Positions 35,001-45,636 are shown, numbered from the stretch's first letter. The stretch is 64,000 nt of DNA from Labia minor (GCA_963082975.1 OY720350.1:20430910-20494909), one strand, 5' to 3'. Notes: a model not told the origin generated them from the sequence alone. Translations and numbers: made by a program.

Positions 35001-38000
35001 AATATTAATTTTATTAATAATTAATAAAAAAAATTTTAAATAAATCATTTAGGTATAGAAAATAAAATTACTATATTAAACATATTTAAAAGTACATATT
35101 TAGTTGATAATTAATTAATGGATGAGATCACAAAGAGAAAAAAATTAATGAAAAAATATAATTTAGCCTTCTAGAGAGTTTCTCTTCCCGGCAAAGGACT
35201 TCCTTAAGTATAAACTTATTAGTGAATGATATACGCATTAAAATAATATAGTAGATATTTAGTATTAAGCAGCTGTTGGGAAAGAGAAACAGCATTTGGT
35301 TTTTAAGACTTGATGACCCGTTTGGGTCAAAATGGACCAACAGTTTTTTTTTCTTCTTTTGGGTGAAAGAGAAGATGTAAGTCCCTTCCCCTCCTCTGTT
35401 TATTCTCTCAATCTCCTTCTATTCTTTTTGTTTTTTACAATTGTATTTATATTTTTTTGCAAGGTAAAATGCTAGAGAAAGTCCCTTGATGACTAATAAA
35501 TCGTGGCAAAAAAAAAATATTGCTGTTATATATATAATACTTATATTTGAAAGTTTTAAGATCTTTTTATATATATTTCAATTACTTTAATAAATATTTT
35601 TAAACATATTTCATGTTTTTTTTTTTGTTTTTTTTTTTTTGATAAAAGTAAACAAATTCGTTATCGTAAAGGGCAAGTGGGGTAAAAAGTCGCGTGACTT
35701 CAACTGTGTCGGTATGGCCTCTCATTCCCTATCAGGTGGCCCTTCTCGACAGGTAAAACGGATGAGTCATCTTTAACGACCCTTCGCATTCCAATGGGGA
35801 TGAACTTTGCTTATCTCTCACGTTAACCCTTCCAATAATCACCATCCCCCTTCTTCTTTGATGTCATTGTATTAGATTAAAAGGGAACAAATTACAAAGG
35901 GTGTGATCAAGTTTTGTATTTATTGTGATTCCATTAAATTACACAAACCTATTTGTTAACAATTCTGTTTTTGTTTTTTTTTTGCTTCTTATCTATTGAT
36001 TTTCTGAGTACCCTTGAACAATTCTTTTTCGAATGGGAATGATTTTTCAGTTAAAATTTTTTGAAAATTGAATGACCGCTTATTTAAATACAATATCTTG
36101 GCATGTATCGGACGAAAGGTGTCTCTCGTTTGTGGCTCTGAACCGGTTGGACGATGTTTTGGTATGCGACCTGGTCCGGGTGGGGCTCCTATCCGGCCTT
36201 CGCCAGGCCTTGGATCCCCACCTCCTTAAAGGGCCGAAAATACTTTTATAATAAACAATCAACTTTAAAGACACCCGCGATTTCCGGTGCTTCTAATTTG
36301 ATGACGTCACATGTAAAACAAACCCCTGAGTCAACTCCCCTTCGTTTATTTAAAAGGGTTTCTTGAATGGTTTCCTGTGATTCGATTTCCGAAGCCTTTT
36401 TACGAGATAAGATTGAAATTTAGAACGGAAACAGTTCAGCCTCCGAATGTTGAATGAATTCGCAAGGCGTGAATGAACATATAAGCTTATCGAGACCCTG
36501 ACCACGTGCAAAGCACTCATTGATGTTCGCAATTGCACTGACTGAGTCACAGTAAACGCAGAACTACCGGAAGCTACGACTTATCCATTGAGAGAGAGCA
36601 TCTCTCTCTCTCTCTCTCTCTCTCTCTTCACCTAGACCAGCTATAACGGGTCAATGTACCGTTGTTGTAAACACTTCACTTGAGAAAAATCTTATCGAAG
36701 GGAGGGCGGGAAAAGAGAGCAAGTATTTGATTGGTATATATCGCAATGACCGGAAACGTTTCGACACGGCTTTACGAACTCTGACCCTTTAGACAGGAAA
36801 TCCGATGGATAACCGCACTAGTAAGGTGAACCTTTTGGAGGGTAGGCAGAGCCCGTGCGACCGACCGTTGGGCTGGATGACTCATTTTCGTCAAACTATT
36901 CAGGATGTGAAATAATTCAAAAGGGATGGAGGGCTGTGAATCTGTGTTTGGTAGGGGGAGCGTGAGAATGCTTATCAAACCAGACTTGATGGATATTTCA
37001 ATTCGGAGTGATTACTCATCAGTGCAATTGTTTCCTCCGTTGCTGCTGGTACGTCTCGAATGAATGACTCATTCCGTTATGTAACATATGCTCCATTTAA
37101 AAAAATAAATCCCGCTCTAATTTTTTAAAAATTAATATCCAACTCCTTTAAAGGTATTTTAAGTTAAAAGGCTACATTCTAATCTTAATGGGGGCAAAAA
37201 TAGCAACCAGGCTCCCTAATACACGTGATTTCAAGACGCGCTCTTCTAAATTTAACGCCCATCCCTTTAGGAGTTGAGTCACTAGTGTTTGAGGCCATAC
37301 ACCCTGGGAGGAGCTGAGTCACCAGACTGGATCTCCCGTAGGAGTACAAATTATAAAAACTCGAAATAGATCAGGGTGTTGTTAAATCCTTGAAAAGATT
37401 GACGCATAAAAGGAATATTTGCTATCATATTTCACCCTCATCCCCCTACTCTCTAAAAAAAATGCAATTAAAATACTATCATAAGGCGTTACTGGAATTA
37501 GGTCATAAATATTTACATGAACGATTTAATTTTACACCAAGCATGACGCATTTGGGTGATCTCTTCCGTTTGATCTCTTTTTCTTTTTTTTTTTTTATTA
37601 TTATTATTTTTGAAACGTTTATTTATTTTTGCAAATTTATTGTCTGTTTTAGAGGACGCAAGGAAAACTGGCGCCACCGTAATGGTTCATTGTCAAGCTG
37701 GCATCTCAAGAAGTGCAACCATTGTCATTGCATATGTGATGCGTCATCTCTTCCTCTCCATGGTTGAAGCTTATAAACTGGTCAAACTGGCAAGACCTAT
37801 TATCTCACCGAACCTCAATTTCATGGGCCAGCTTCTTGAATTAGAACAAGCTTTAAGAGGAAATACCCAAGGTACTGCTGAGGCAGCCACAGCTGCAGTG
37901 ATTGGAGAGCCCTCCGTACCCAGTGAAACAGCCGCCTGTGCAGCACCTTCCTCATCAACACCGTCAGCCTCCTCCGACGAAAAGCCGCCGTTTCACCAGT

Positions 38001-38056
38001 GCCGTTGGGCGCAAAAACCCCCCGCCGATGAAGTGACATCCGGTTGTAGCGTGTAG
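31992..38056 (+). CDS. DUSP10: Dual-specificity MAP-kinase phosphatase, DUSP10/MKP-5-like (three exons)
   Basis: Joined from 31992-32046, 34515-34883 and 37653-38056: 828 nt, 275 residues plus stop. DUSP10/MKP-5 removes phosphate from Thr and Tyr of the activation loop of JNK and p38; the fly counterpart in function is puckered. Residues 19-32 (GGHREF..LC) match the end of the N-terminal rhodanese/MAPK-binding domain of MKPs; the rest of that domain is absent. Residues 38-70 are a linker with three S/T-P sites (T53, S57, S60). The catalytic domain spans about 72-214: VLPFLYLGN, general acid Asp124 in LPASDS, active site HCQAGISRS with Cys155 and Arg161, then the conserved RPIISPNLNFMGQLLELE. 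The tail (about 60 residues) is Ala/Ser/Pro-rich. All three exons agree in phase 1. The family is certain. DUSP10 rather than another MKP rests on the HLPGYH, QNLKQYFEEAF and PIISPNLNFMG segments. The short N-terminus suggests an alternative isoform. Confidence 0.9.
33625..33650. repeat. Poly(A) tract of 26 bases
   Basis: Uninterrupted run of A. No retroposon body is visible upstream, so its origin is not shown. Confidence 0.8.
33782..33788. promoter_or_regulatory. Intron 1 AP-1 site in palindrome ATGAGTCAT
   Basis: Extended AP-1 palindrome in a unique GC-richer island within intron 1, followed at 33833 by GTCAATGATG-type sequence. Confidence 0.5.
34096..34274 (+). mobile_element. Non-autonomous hAT element, CAGTGATTCTCAACC family, copy 4 (intronic)
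   Basis: Ends CAGTGGTTCTCAACC and GGTTGAGAATCACTA, with flanks GGTTATTC and TGTTATTC (7 of 8). The shortest copy, with one interior block instead of two. It lies 240 bases before the exon 2 acceptor and does not touch the splice signals. Confidence 0.9.
34515..34883 (+). CDS. DUSP10: DUSP10-like exon 2
   Basis: Acceptor TTTATCCAG|GC, donor ATCG|GTGAGT. Codes for residues 19-141 plus one base: the tail of the rhodanese domain, the S/T-P linker, and the first half of the catalytic domain including the general acid Asp124. GC-rich compared with the flanking introns, as expected for a conserved coding exon. Confidence 0.93.
35763..37321. promoter_or_regulatory. Intron 2 AP-1/CRE cluster (candidate enhancer)
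   Basis: Exact AP-1 heptamers start at 35763, 36327, 36543, 36878, 37065, 37275 and 37315; three of these (35763, 36878, 37065) are full ATGASTCAT palindromes. A CRE/ATF octamer TGACGTCA sits at 36302. Seven sites in 2.8 kb compares with well under one expected at this base composition. Known: the JNK phosphatase puckered in flies is induced by JNK through AP-1. Inference: an auto-feedback enhancer for this gene. Confidence 0.65.
36601..36629. repeat. (TC)n microsatellite
   Basis: CT run of about 29 bases, preceded directly by GAGAGAGAGCA (36590-36600), so the two can fold back on each other. Confidence 0.85.
37653..38056 (+). CDS. DUSP10: DUSP10-like exon 3 (terminal coding exon)
   Basis: Acceptor CTGTTTTAG|AG; the split codon gives Glu142. 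Carries the active-site loop HCQAGISRS (Cys155, Arg161, Ser162), the RPIISPNLNFMG helix region and the Ala/Ser/Pro-rich tail ending SGCSV before TAG at 38054. Using the next AG two bases later would break the frame, so this acceptor is secure. Confidence 0.94.
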
Positions 38057-38161
38057 CTACCTCGGTCCTCATCCTAAATAACTAACATACAAATTAAAAT
38101 AGAATTATTAAATTAAATAAAAAGAAAAGAGAAACTCATCAATTCATGTATTCTTAAAACT

Positions 38162-38209
38162 GACCGGTCGTCACCGAATGCGCCCCGACGCTCGGCGGAT
38201 ATTCCGGTC
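38162..38209 (+). ncRNA. GC-rich stem-loop in the 3' UTR
   Basis: GACCGG (38162-38167) pairs with CCGGTC (38204-38209). Inside, CCGA (38174) pairs with TCGG (38192), and GCG (38180) with CGC (38189) around the loop CCCCGA. A 48-base GC-rich fold in AT-rich surroundings, 105 bases after the stop. An mRNA structural element is inferred; no known class recognised. Confidence 0.45.
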
Positions 38210-38401
38210 TGAATCTAGTCAAACGGGGCTGGCTGTGGAAGTTTAATTTAAATAAAAAAAAATAAATATATATTATATATATGTATAAAATAATTGAAAA
38301 TAAAAACAATAATCCCCAAATGGCGCACAAGTCAAAAGCGTCTAATGGGTGGACAATGGCACTAAGTGTTTAGACTGAATTAAATAAAGATATATAATTG
38401 A

Positions 38402-38641
38402 TTTAAACTTCAACGATTTAGAGAAGTAGCTTCTAGATTTGATGATGATTTTTTAGAAGCCCTAGAGTTTAGTGACAATGACGGACAATGTTATTTTGAC
38501 ATACTGTTTGCAGGCCCAGGTAAAGATTTACATCCAGATTATATAATTTATCGCTTTAAAAAAAATAATATTAATAATAATAATATAAATAATATTAATA
38601 GTAAAAGCGATTTTCCTTCCTTTAATAAATCTTACATGTAA
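38402..38641 (+). other. Open frame without ATG, possible exon or decayed coding piece
   Basis: 79 open codons from a TGA (38399) to TAA (38639). The first half reads like protein (REVASRFDDDFLEALEFSDN, then GQCYFDILFAGPG); the second half is Asn-rich from AAT repeats. No start codon. Splice-like signals TTTGCAG|GCCCAG|GTAAAG occur at about 38505-38525. No family recognised. It may be an alternative last exon, a retro-copy remnant, or chance. Confidence 0.25.
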
Positions 38642-39330
38642 CTGCAAATGACAGGATTTAAAATATAAAAAGCGTCCTTCCAAATATGTTTGTAAAAAAA
38701 ATTATTTGAATAAATAATTATATATACTGTATGATGTAAACATTTATCTTCACATATGTGAATTTTAGCGAATAATTATTTGAATTTGGTTTTGTTTAGA
38801 CTTAAATGCGTTTACAATAGTTTGTACTCATCAAATCAAAATTAAAAAAAAAGATATATATCAGGGTATTTAATGGATTGTAATTCTCAGACTGTACACA
38901 AAAAAAAAATAAAAAAGATTTATATAAATAAATAAAACAAATTATAATTATACATATGATCTATATATATATATAGAAAAAGAAATTTTCAAAAATAAAT
39001 TTAATCATAGAATGAGAATAATTTAAAAAAAAAACTATGTTTTTGTATTTTTGTTCCCGAAACGTGCCTTCTTCGACAATCTCAAATATAGTTCATTAGA
39101 TTAATGAAAAAAAATTAGTGTTTTTTTCTTCTTTTGAATCCACAATCCAAAAAAAAACCTCTATGTTCTAAAACAAAAAAAATTCCCCTTCTCTCTTATA
39201 TTTTATTGATTTGTTGTGTTTATATATATATTTGAATTTTTCTCTTCATTTTTTTATAACACATTTTTGTAAATAATCTTATTCTTATCAAAAGAATGTA
39301 ATTTTTAATAAATATTTAAAAAACTATTTT

Positions 39331-40627
39331 TTTTAAACCATTTATTTTCTATTTAACACAAAAGAGAGAAGTTAAGAATCATTTATAAAACAATTATTTC
39401 TATTGAACCAACAACCCCCTGTAATAAAAATTAATAATCATTAATAAAAATGAATGTAATTCATGTTTTCATTAATAAGCAAAACCAATCAATTATGTAC
39501 ATATATATATATATATATAAATATATATAATATATATATATATAAATATAGATAAAAATACTATTTATTGAATTATGTATTATATACTTTAGCAAGGATA
39601 AAATTAATAAAAAAACAAAATTTGTTTTTTTTTTTTCATTTTGTTCATATATAAATATAAAAATATATTATACAATTATTATATTATATATATATATATA
39701 TATATATATGAATGTACCTTTTGTACAATTTAGATGAAATAATTATACACGAACAAAAGTAAAAAATAAAAACTAACATATTCAAGAAGAATAATTTCAA
39801 TGATTCAAAATGAAAAAAAAAAAAATTAAAAAAATCTTTTTACATTTAAATACTATATACTGTCTTTAAAATTTATTTATGAAAATAATAAAATAATTTT
39901 ATTTTTTAAATCTTATCGTTTTTCTTTTTTTTCAACCTTTATTTATTTTTATTTTTTAATAATTTGAATGAAATATATTTATTTTAAAATTTAATTAGAA
40001 TCTTTTTGAGGTTATAGGCAACAGAAAATAGTGTTTCATCCATGACACTTTATCCTGCATAGTGCATCTTCAATTTTAATGAATTACTCGAAATTATAAT
40101 AATTAATTTTCACAAGAGTGATTCGAGTTGAGAGTTGATTTATTATCTAATCTATATCATTCAGAAAAAATAGGTTATTTGAATAAGAATTTAAACAGGT
40201 TGAAGTATTTTAATTAATATTTTAATTTCAAAAATATAAGAAAAAATAGGTAGTTATACGAGTATATACTTGTGTATGTAATTTTATATTTTTATGATGT
40301 TTTTTTTTTTACTTAATCATCCAAAAAGATAAGATACCAGTTAACATGATTTGATCATCAGTAAAAAGCATTCTAATTATAAATTATTAATTTAACAAGT
40401 TAGTTATGGTTTTTATAATTTTCATCATATAAAAAAAATATTACAAATTTACAAGATTTAATTTATTTTTATTATTATTATTTATTATATCATATTTATT
40501 TATTTTACCTATATTTTAATTTAATATTTTTGGTATTTAATTATCAAATGAGATCATTAAATGGCCTTTAGATATATTATTAAATATATTATTACTATAT
40601 AAATAATAATCTTTTTTTAAAAAAAAA
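39331..40627. other. AT-rich intergenic, no gene
   Basis: TA microsatellites (for example about 39690-39709) and A/T runs. Nothing else supported. Confidence 0.6.
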
Positions 40628-40692
40628 TGAGCTGTGGCCAGGCACAGAACCATCCGACGATTTTAAATAAATTAATTTCCAATCAACATTAC

Positions 40693-40724
<32 letters not shown>

Positions 40725-41058
40725 AAATAAAAAAAAAATATATTTTAAAAATTGAATTAAAATGAATAAATTATATTATATTGTTTGTTTTTTTAGTTTA
40801 ATTACTAAATTATTAATTACTATTATATTTTAAGTGAAAAATTTCCGACAATGAATATAAAATTAATACTTTGTAAACTATCACAGGATATATACCAAAA
40901 GTTGATGAATTCATGCTACTGATGCATTAAGTAAATATGCCAAATTTTATCAAAATCCGTTGAGCTGGTCAAGCTGTACATGTCTATACAGACACACAAT
41001 GGACCGACAGACAGACATCATGCTAAAAATACTTTTTTCTGTTAACAAAATTCATGAT
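40628..41058 (-). mobile_element. Helentron-like family B, copy 4 (diverged subfamily)
   Basis: Read on the plus strand: GAGCTGTGGCCAGGCACAGAA (the hairpin end), a TA insertion at about 40693-40718, GACAATGAATATAAAATTAA, CAAAAGTTGATGAATTCATG, a short CCGACAGACAGACATC tract and AGTATTTTTAGCATGATGTC (complement). It lacks the ACCGACC terminus. Shares with copy 2 (19034) a stretch other copies lack. Confidence 0.65.
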
Positions 41059-41269
41059 ATAATTAAATGATATAATATAATATTAGATATATTAAAAAGA
41101 AAAATTTAATTTTTTTTTTTTTTGATTTTCTAGTATTTTCGAGTATTTTAAAAATTTAATCATCCTTTTAGTGATATAAACAATATGATTAAGAAATTGA
41201 AATCTGAAATATATATATATATATATATATATCATATCATTAAATAAATGTAAATAGATATATAGAATC

Positions 41270-41530
41270 TGTGTTATTTGAACTGGTGAATATAAAAGGG
41301 GTAGGGTCTGTTATAATTGCAATTAAACGTTGTTTGTTTATCTAATCGTGTGATAAACTTGAGCTGCTGATCTCATCAAACAAAAGGGAAGGTAGCAACA
41401 ATTCGACGAATTCAATTTGCACTCTTCGAGGGTAATTTTACAGAGACGGATCTCTTTTTCTTTCTTTCTTGCTTTGCTGCAGCTGAGAATGCATGAGTCA
41501 TTGGGAACTCCATGGCACTCGATTTAACTC
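41270..41530. promoter_or_regulatory. Unique GC-richer island downstream of the gene, with AP-1 palindrome
   Basis: ATGAGTCAT at 41493-41501, near GCTGCAGCTGAG and TTGCAATTAAACG. A second GC-richer patch follows at about 41820-41950. No gene recognised. Candidate distal enhancer by composition and motif. Confidence 0.4.
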
Positions 41531-42474
41531 CCTGTTCCTAACTATAGAAATAGAATGCGTTCGTTTTTCTTTGAATAAAGTCGATTTGATTTATGTTATG
41601 TCTTCAGAATTCACTTTATTAATAATTAACAAACGCGCACAGTTAAATGTTTGGGTAATATATTATTTCGATCGGTTAGTAAAATAAAAAAAAAATAAAA
41701 AATAAAAATCAAAATCAAATCAAAACAAGAAGAAAAAGAAATGATTTCTGGCGGCTGTTCAAACGAGGCTAAATTTAAAAAGCAATAACAAGAACACAGA
41801 TTGATCTCGATGCTCAAATGCAACAGGTGGCACCCCTTCCCTTTGCCATTTTACGAGAATGACGCCACTCTGTCTGCCAGGAGCGTTCTGTTTCCGATTT
41901 CAAACAACAAATGAACCATTTTAATTGCCTCCTACCTTTCAACCATTTCACTTAGAAGACATTAATTTTTCACTTTAACAAAAAAAAAAAAAAAAAAAGA
42001 AATTGAATGATTTATATTAGAAACGAATAAAATAAATTTAATTAATAAACTCAAAATTATGCCAAATGATTCGGAAAATATCGATACTTCAATGATTTCT
42101 CGCCAATATTTATATAACCACACACACACACATACATTTCTATATTTGTAAAGTTGATTTCCACTTTACCACAACTTAAAAATTAAATAAACTAATATCA
42201 AATGTGTATCAATCTACTTTCAATTAACTTAACTTATCCAAAAAAAAACTATAAATTAATAAAATTGATACAAAGAAATAATTAATTATTTATAAAAAAA
42301 AAAAAATTTGCAAATTAAATTAAAATAAATGAATTTAAATTGTAAATTTAAACTAAAAATTTCGGAAAGCTTAAAAAAAAATAGTTAATTAATTAACTAT
42401 TAAATTTACCTAAATAAATTCACTAAACAAAATTCCAAACATTTATAATTTTTCTATAATTTCTTCTCTCGCGA

Positions 42475-42590
42475 AAGAGATTGGAGAGGGAAGGAGTTGG
42501 ATGGTTTAGAATCAGGATAGGGACACTTGAATAAATGTGATTGCTGCCGTCAAGAACTTTCGAGTTCCGGAGAGCCACAGAGATAGAGAT
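42475..42590 (+). mobile_element. LINE 3' end, copy 2
   Basis: About 115 bases closely matching 31135-31275 (CAAGAACTTTCGAGTTCCGG..CACAGAGATAGAGATA). Reading frame broken. Only the 3' tail is present. Confidence 0.7.
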
Positions 42591-43295
42591 AATTTCTTCT
42601 CACCAATTGTGAAAAAAAAATATTTATTATATAATATTAATTAGTCAGTTTTTTTTTAAATTATTGAACAAAGTAAAATATACATACCTATCTAGTTGTT
42701 TAAATATAATTCATATTTCTTTTATTTTTAAAGATATCTTAAAGTATTTATTTATTTAATATCATTTTATCTAAAGTAATTATATAAATAAAGGTAAATT
42801 TCCATTCATTATTTAATAATGAACCTATTACTCAACAGAATCTACACTATCTATATAATTAAGCAACACACTAATAATCACGATAATATATGATATTAAT
42901 TTAAATAAATGAATAAACAAAGAATTTAACAATTTCATTAATATATATTAATAATGAAATATAAATAACAACATTGTAAAAATCAAAATCACTGTTAGTT
43001 GATGAAAAATGAATATGAAATTAAAATTAACGAATTAGTGGAAAACTTACACGTTCTATTTTATTCCATGTCTCATATTTTTAAATATTGTATACACATA
43101 CCTATATCCATTTTTATACCTATATTAATATAAAAGTATAAAAATTATCTTATTTTTGTAATAAATATTATAAAAATGAAGGAAATGAAAAAAATGAAAA
43201 AAATCACAATAACTTGATGAATTTTTAATAAAATATTTTTTTAAGATATTTAAAAATAAATAAATTTTTAGTAAAAATCTAGAAAAGGTACTATT
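42591..43295. other. AT-rich intergenic, no gene
   Basis: A/T-rich sequence with no recognised feature. Confidence 0.6.
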
Positions 43296-43308
43296 ATATA
43301 ATAGAATA

Positions 43309-43546
43309 GAATAAACTATCTCTGTGGTTCTACGGAACTCGCAAGTTCTTGGCCGCAACAATTTTTCCAAGAATTCCTGATCCATAACCATCCAACTCCT
43401 ACCTTCTCCTATCTCTTTCACGTTCCTTCCTACATTGTCCACCCACTGCGTCCTTGGTCTTCCAAGCGGACGTTTCCCAATCCGTCTCCCCAAATATATT
43501 TTTCTCCATTCTTTCCTCACCCATTTTAGCCACGTGCCCTCCTGCC
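43309..43546 (-). mobile_element. LINE 3' end, copy 3, with 13-bp target-site duplication
   Basis: 5'-truncated, 238 bases. The minus strand encodes a non-LTR C-terminal segment (LGRRIGKRPLGRPRTQWVDN, then VGRNVKEIG). Flanked by ATATAATAGAATA at 43296-43308 and 43547-43559. The tail is GATAGTTTATTC without poly(A), as in RTE-type elements with short simple tails; the clade is inference. A 131-codon frame continues past the element into A/T sequence and is not a gene. Confidence 0.85.
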
Positions 43547-43559
43547 ATATAATAGAATA

Positions 43560-44483
43560 TAAATAAATATATACATTTATAGAAAATGTATATTATTAAG
43601 TCGATATATTAAAAATTTCATTATATTTAATAACATAATCCTATATCTATATTAAATATTAAATTTAAGATCTTTCTTTTTTAAAATAAAATACAAATAT
43701 AAAGTTATTTTTTTTAAAATAAATAAATATTGATTTTTCTTCTTTTTTCAAAAAAAAAACAATTTTTTTATCTGTATGTGTGAATAAATCAAATCTAATA
43801 ATTTAAAGTATTAATGTAAATTTAAAATTAATCATTGGTTCATGAAATTTCATACAAATATTTTCTATTATTACAACATTGAACTGGCTAACGGCTAATC
43901 AAAGATGATATCATAAGAATCGATGGATGGTTTCAGCAGTATAGAACTGTTAGGATTGGTTAATACTAAATGGAATGCACATTGGCACGATGCAATTAAT
44001 AGTAGTCATGGTCAGAGACAATCGTCATTAAGCATGTCGACAATAAAAGATTAATTCACTTTGGACTAGGTCAAAAGGAGAAAGCAAAAATTACTAACAC
44101 CTGATATGATATTTTAATTTGTATGCAATCAATTCATCAACTTAAACTCAAAAAAAAAAAAAATAAATAAATAAATAATTCAAAATCTAAAATTCTTCAA
44201 ATGAATAGAAAAATAAAAATTTAATTTTATTTTTAAAAAATAATAATCTTATTTTTAGTTTGAATTTATTTAGAATATTAATTCGATTTATATTAAATCT
44301 TTATATTTTTAGAAATGTTAATAAAATTCTAAAAAATAAAAATGTTAAAAAAATTAAGAAATGAATCAATATTGAAATAAAAAAATCTGACAATGTTAGG
44401 TAAAAATAAATACTCAATAAAGATAATTATCTTATCTTATTATGCTAGCTAAAATTGTATATATGTATTTATCTATATATATT
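43560..44483. other. AT-rich intergenic with a short unique patch
   Basis: Mostly A/T runs. 43880-44100 is somewhat GC-richer and unique (GGCACGATGCAATTAATAG). No gene seen. Confidence 0.5.
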
Positions 44484-44661
44484 GGTTCTCAAAAACCGCT
44501 CTAACGATTTTTTTCAAATTCACACTAGATATAGTATTTATAAAGAAAAATTAAGTTTTATTGATGATATCTCTTGAAACATACAGCTTCATTATTAATT
44601 TCTTAATTGAAAATTATATATGGAAAACGTCAAAATTTTTAATACTGCCTGCTAAGACAGT
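44484..44661 (-). mobile_element. Fragment of a third Helentron-like family (C)
   Basis: On the minus strand it begins TTTTTTT-ACTGTCTTAGCAGGCAGT, a 5' hairpin parallel to family A's ACTATCTCGTAAGAGATAGT, followed by ATTAAAAATTTTGACG. It ends near GGTTTTTGAGAACC with no 3' hairpin visible. Related in layout, not in detail, to family A. Confidence 0.4.
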
Positions 44662-44686
44662 AAAAAAATGACAATTTTTTATCTAA

Positions 44687-44760
44687 ATACATATAGTCCA
44701 GCGGTTGGACTGATGTTTTAACGAGTGGATTTCGTCGGTTCGAAACTCGCCGGGTGAATC
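44687..44760 (+). repeat. tRNA-like sequence, possible SINE head
   Basis: Box A match TAGTCCAGCGG (44694 on) and an imperfect box B GGTTCGAAACT at the usual distance. The acceptor and T stems do not pair, so it is not a working tRNA gene. Probably a SINE head or chance. Confidence 0.3.
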
Positions 44761-45155
44761 GTTATTTAAAAATGAAAATAATGATTTTGTTATTTTTTTT
44801 TCTTTTTATCTATTGTTTACTTTTTAATAAATTACTATTCTATATTTATTTATTCATTGTTCTTTTATTAATAAAGTTTTAGATAGTTTTATAAGTTTTA
44901 ATATTTTTTCAATAAAATATTATTCAATATATTTATTAATATTATTTTATTTATTATTATTGAGTACCCGAAGTTCCATTCATTTTAATCAGATTGATGC
45001 AATGATGCAACAGTTAATAATTGTAATATTGTAATAAATTTCTATCTTGAAAATTGTTACATATTATTCAGGATATTTTAAAAACTATTTCTTTCTTTAA
45101 TTAATATTCATTTTTTCTATAAGTCAGATATATTTCCAAATATTAAATAATTTTT

Positions 45156-45636
45156 GAAGTGAAAACTTCTTTAGCGGCGTTGAGCACTTTTGCGGGATGG
45201 GGAAAAAGTATAGAACTCGCGTGATCGTGACCAACACCATGAAACCATCTGCTTTCAAATTTCTTATAACAGAGCGCGAAATTTGAATTGTCATTAGAAC
45301 TGTTTTATAAATTATCTCTAACATATAAATATATATTTATTATGTAAAGTTCATTTCATATATACATATATAATCAAAATTATACGAAATGAACTTCACA
45401 TAATAAATATATATTTTATGTTAGAGATAAGAATTATAAAACAGTTCGTATTGCAATATTTTAAACAAAGTTGTGTATTTATATATATATAAATATAAGT
45501 TACAAATTTGTTTAAAATATATGTTTAAAATAATATATAAGTTATATATATATACATGCATATGAAATTCATCTTTCTCGTGAAATAGCGCGAATTTCGT
45601 CTGTTTTAAAATTTCTTACGCAGAAGTTTTCACTTC
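45156..45636. mobile_element. Foldback-type palindromic element
   Basis: Outer inverted repeats GAAGTGAAAACTTC at both ends, each itself a hairpin. Inner inverted arms of about 62 bases (45297-45358 and 45386-45447) with a 27-base spacer. The left interior (45171-45290) is GC-richer: GCGGCGTTGAGCACTTTTGC. No coding recognised and no target duplication defined. Confidence 0.55.

Larger units (their letters stand above)
34884..37652 (+). other. Intron 2 of the DUSP10-like gene
   Basis: GT..AG intron of 2769 bases. The first 750 bases are A/T-rich; from about 35660 to 37400 it is GC-richer and unique, with seven AP-1 sites, one CRE octamer (36302) and a CT microsatellite. It ends with a T-rich tract and CTGTTTTAG. 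Open frames inside it are not supported as exons. Confidence 0.75.
38057..39330 (+). other. Candidate 3' UTR of the DUSP10-like gene
   Basis: Follows the stop directly. AATAAA signals lie at 38116 and 39307, with A/T-rich sequence in between. It contains a GC-rich hairpin at 38162-38209 and a TGTAAATA (Pumilio-type) motif near 39270. The end is uncertain because AATAAA is frequent by chance in this composition. Confidence 0.4.

Noticed and set aside
37390-37767. 125-codon frame crossing the intron 2/exon 3 border
   Set aside because: Runs through the T-rich splice tract and reads exon 3 out of frame.
43125-43520. 131-codon minus-strand frame as a gene
   Set aside because: The first half is a LINE C-terminal fragment bounded by a 13-bp target duplication; the second half is A/T-rich flank read through by chance.
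44687-44760. Functional tRNA gene
   Set aside because: Box A fits but box B is imperfect and the acceptor and T stems do not pair.
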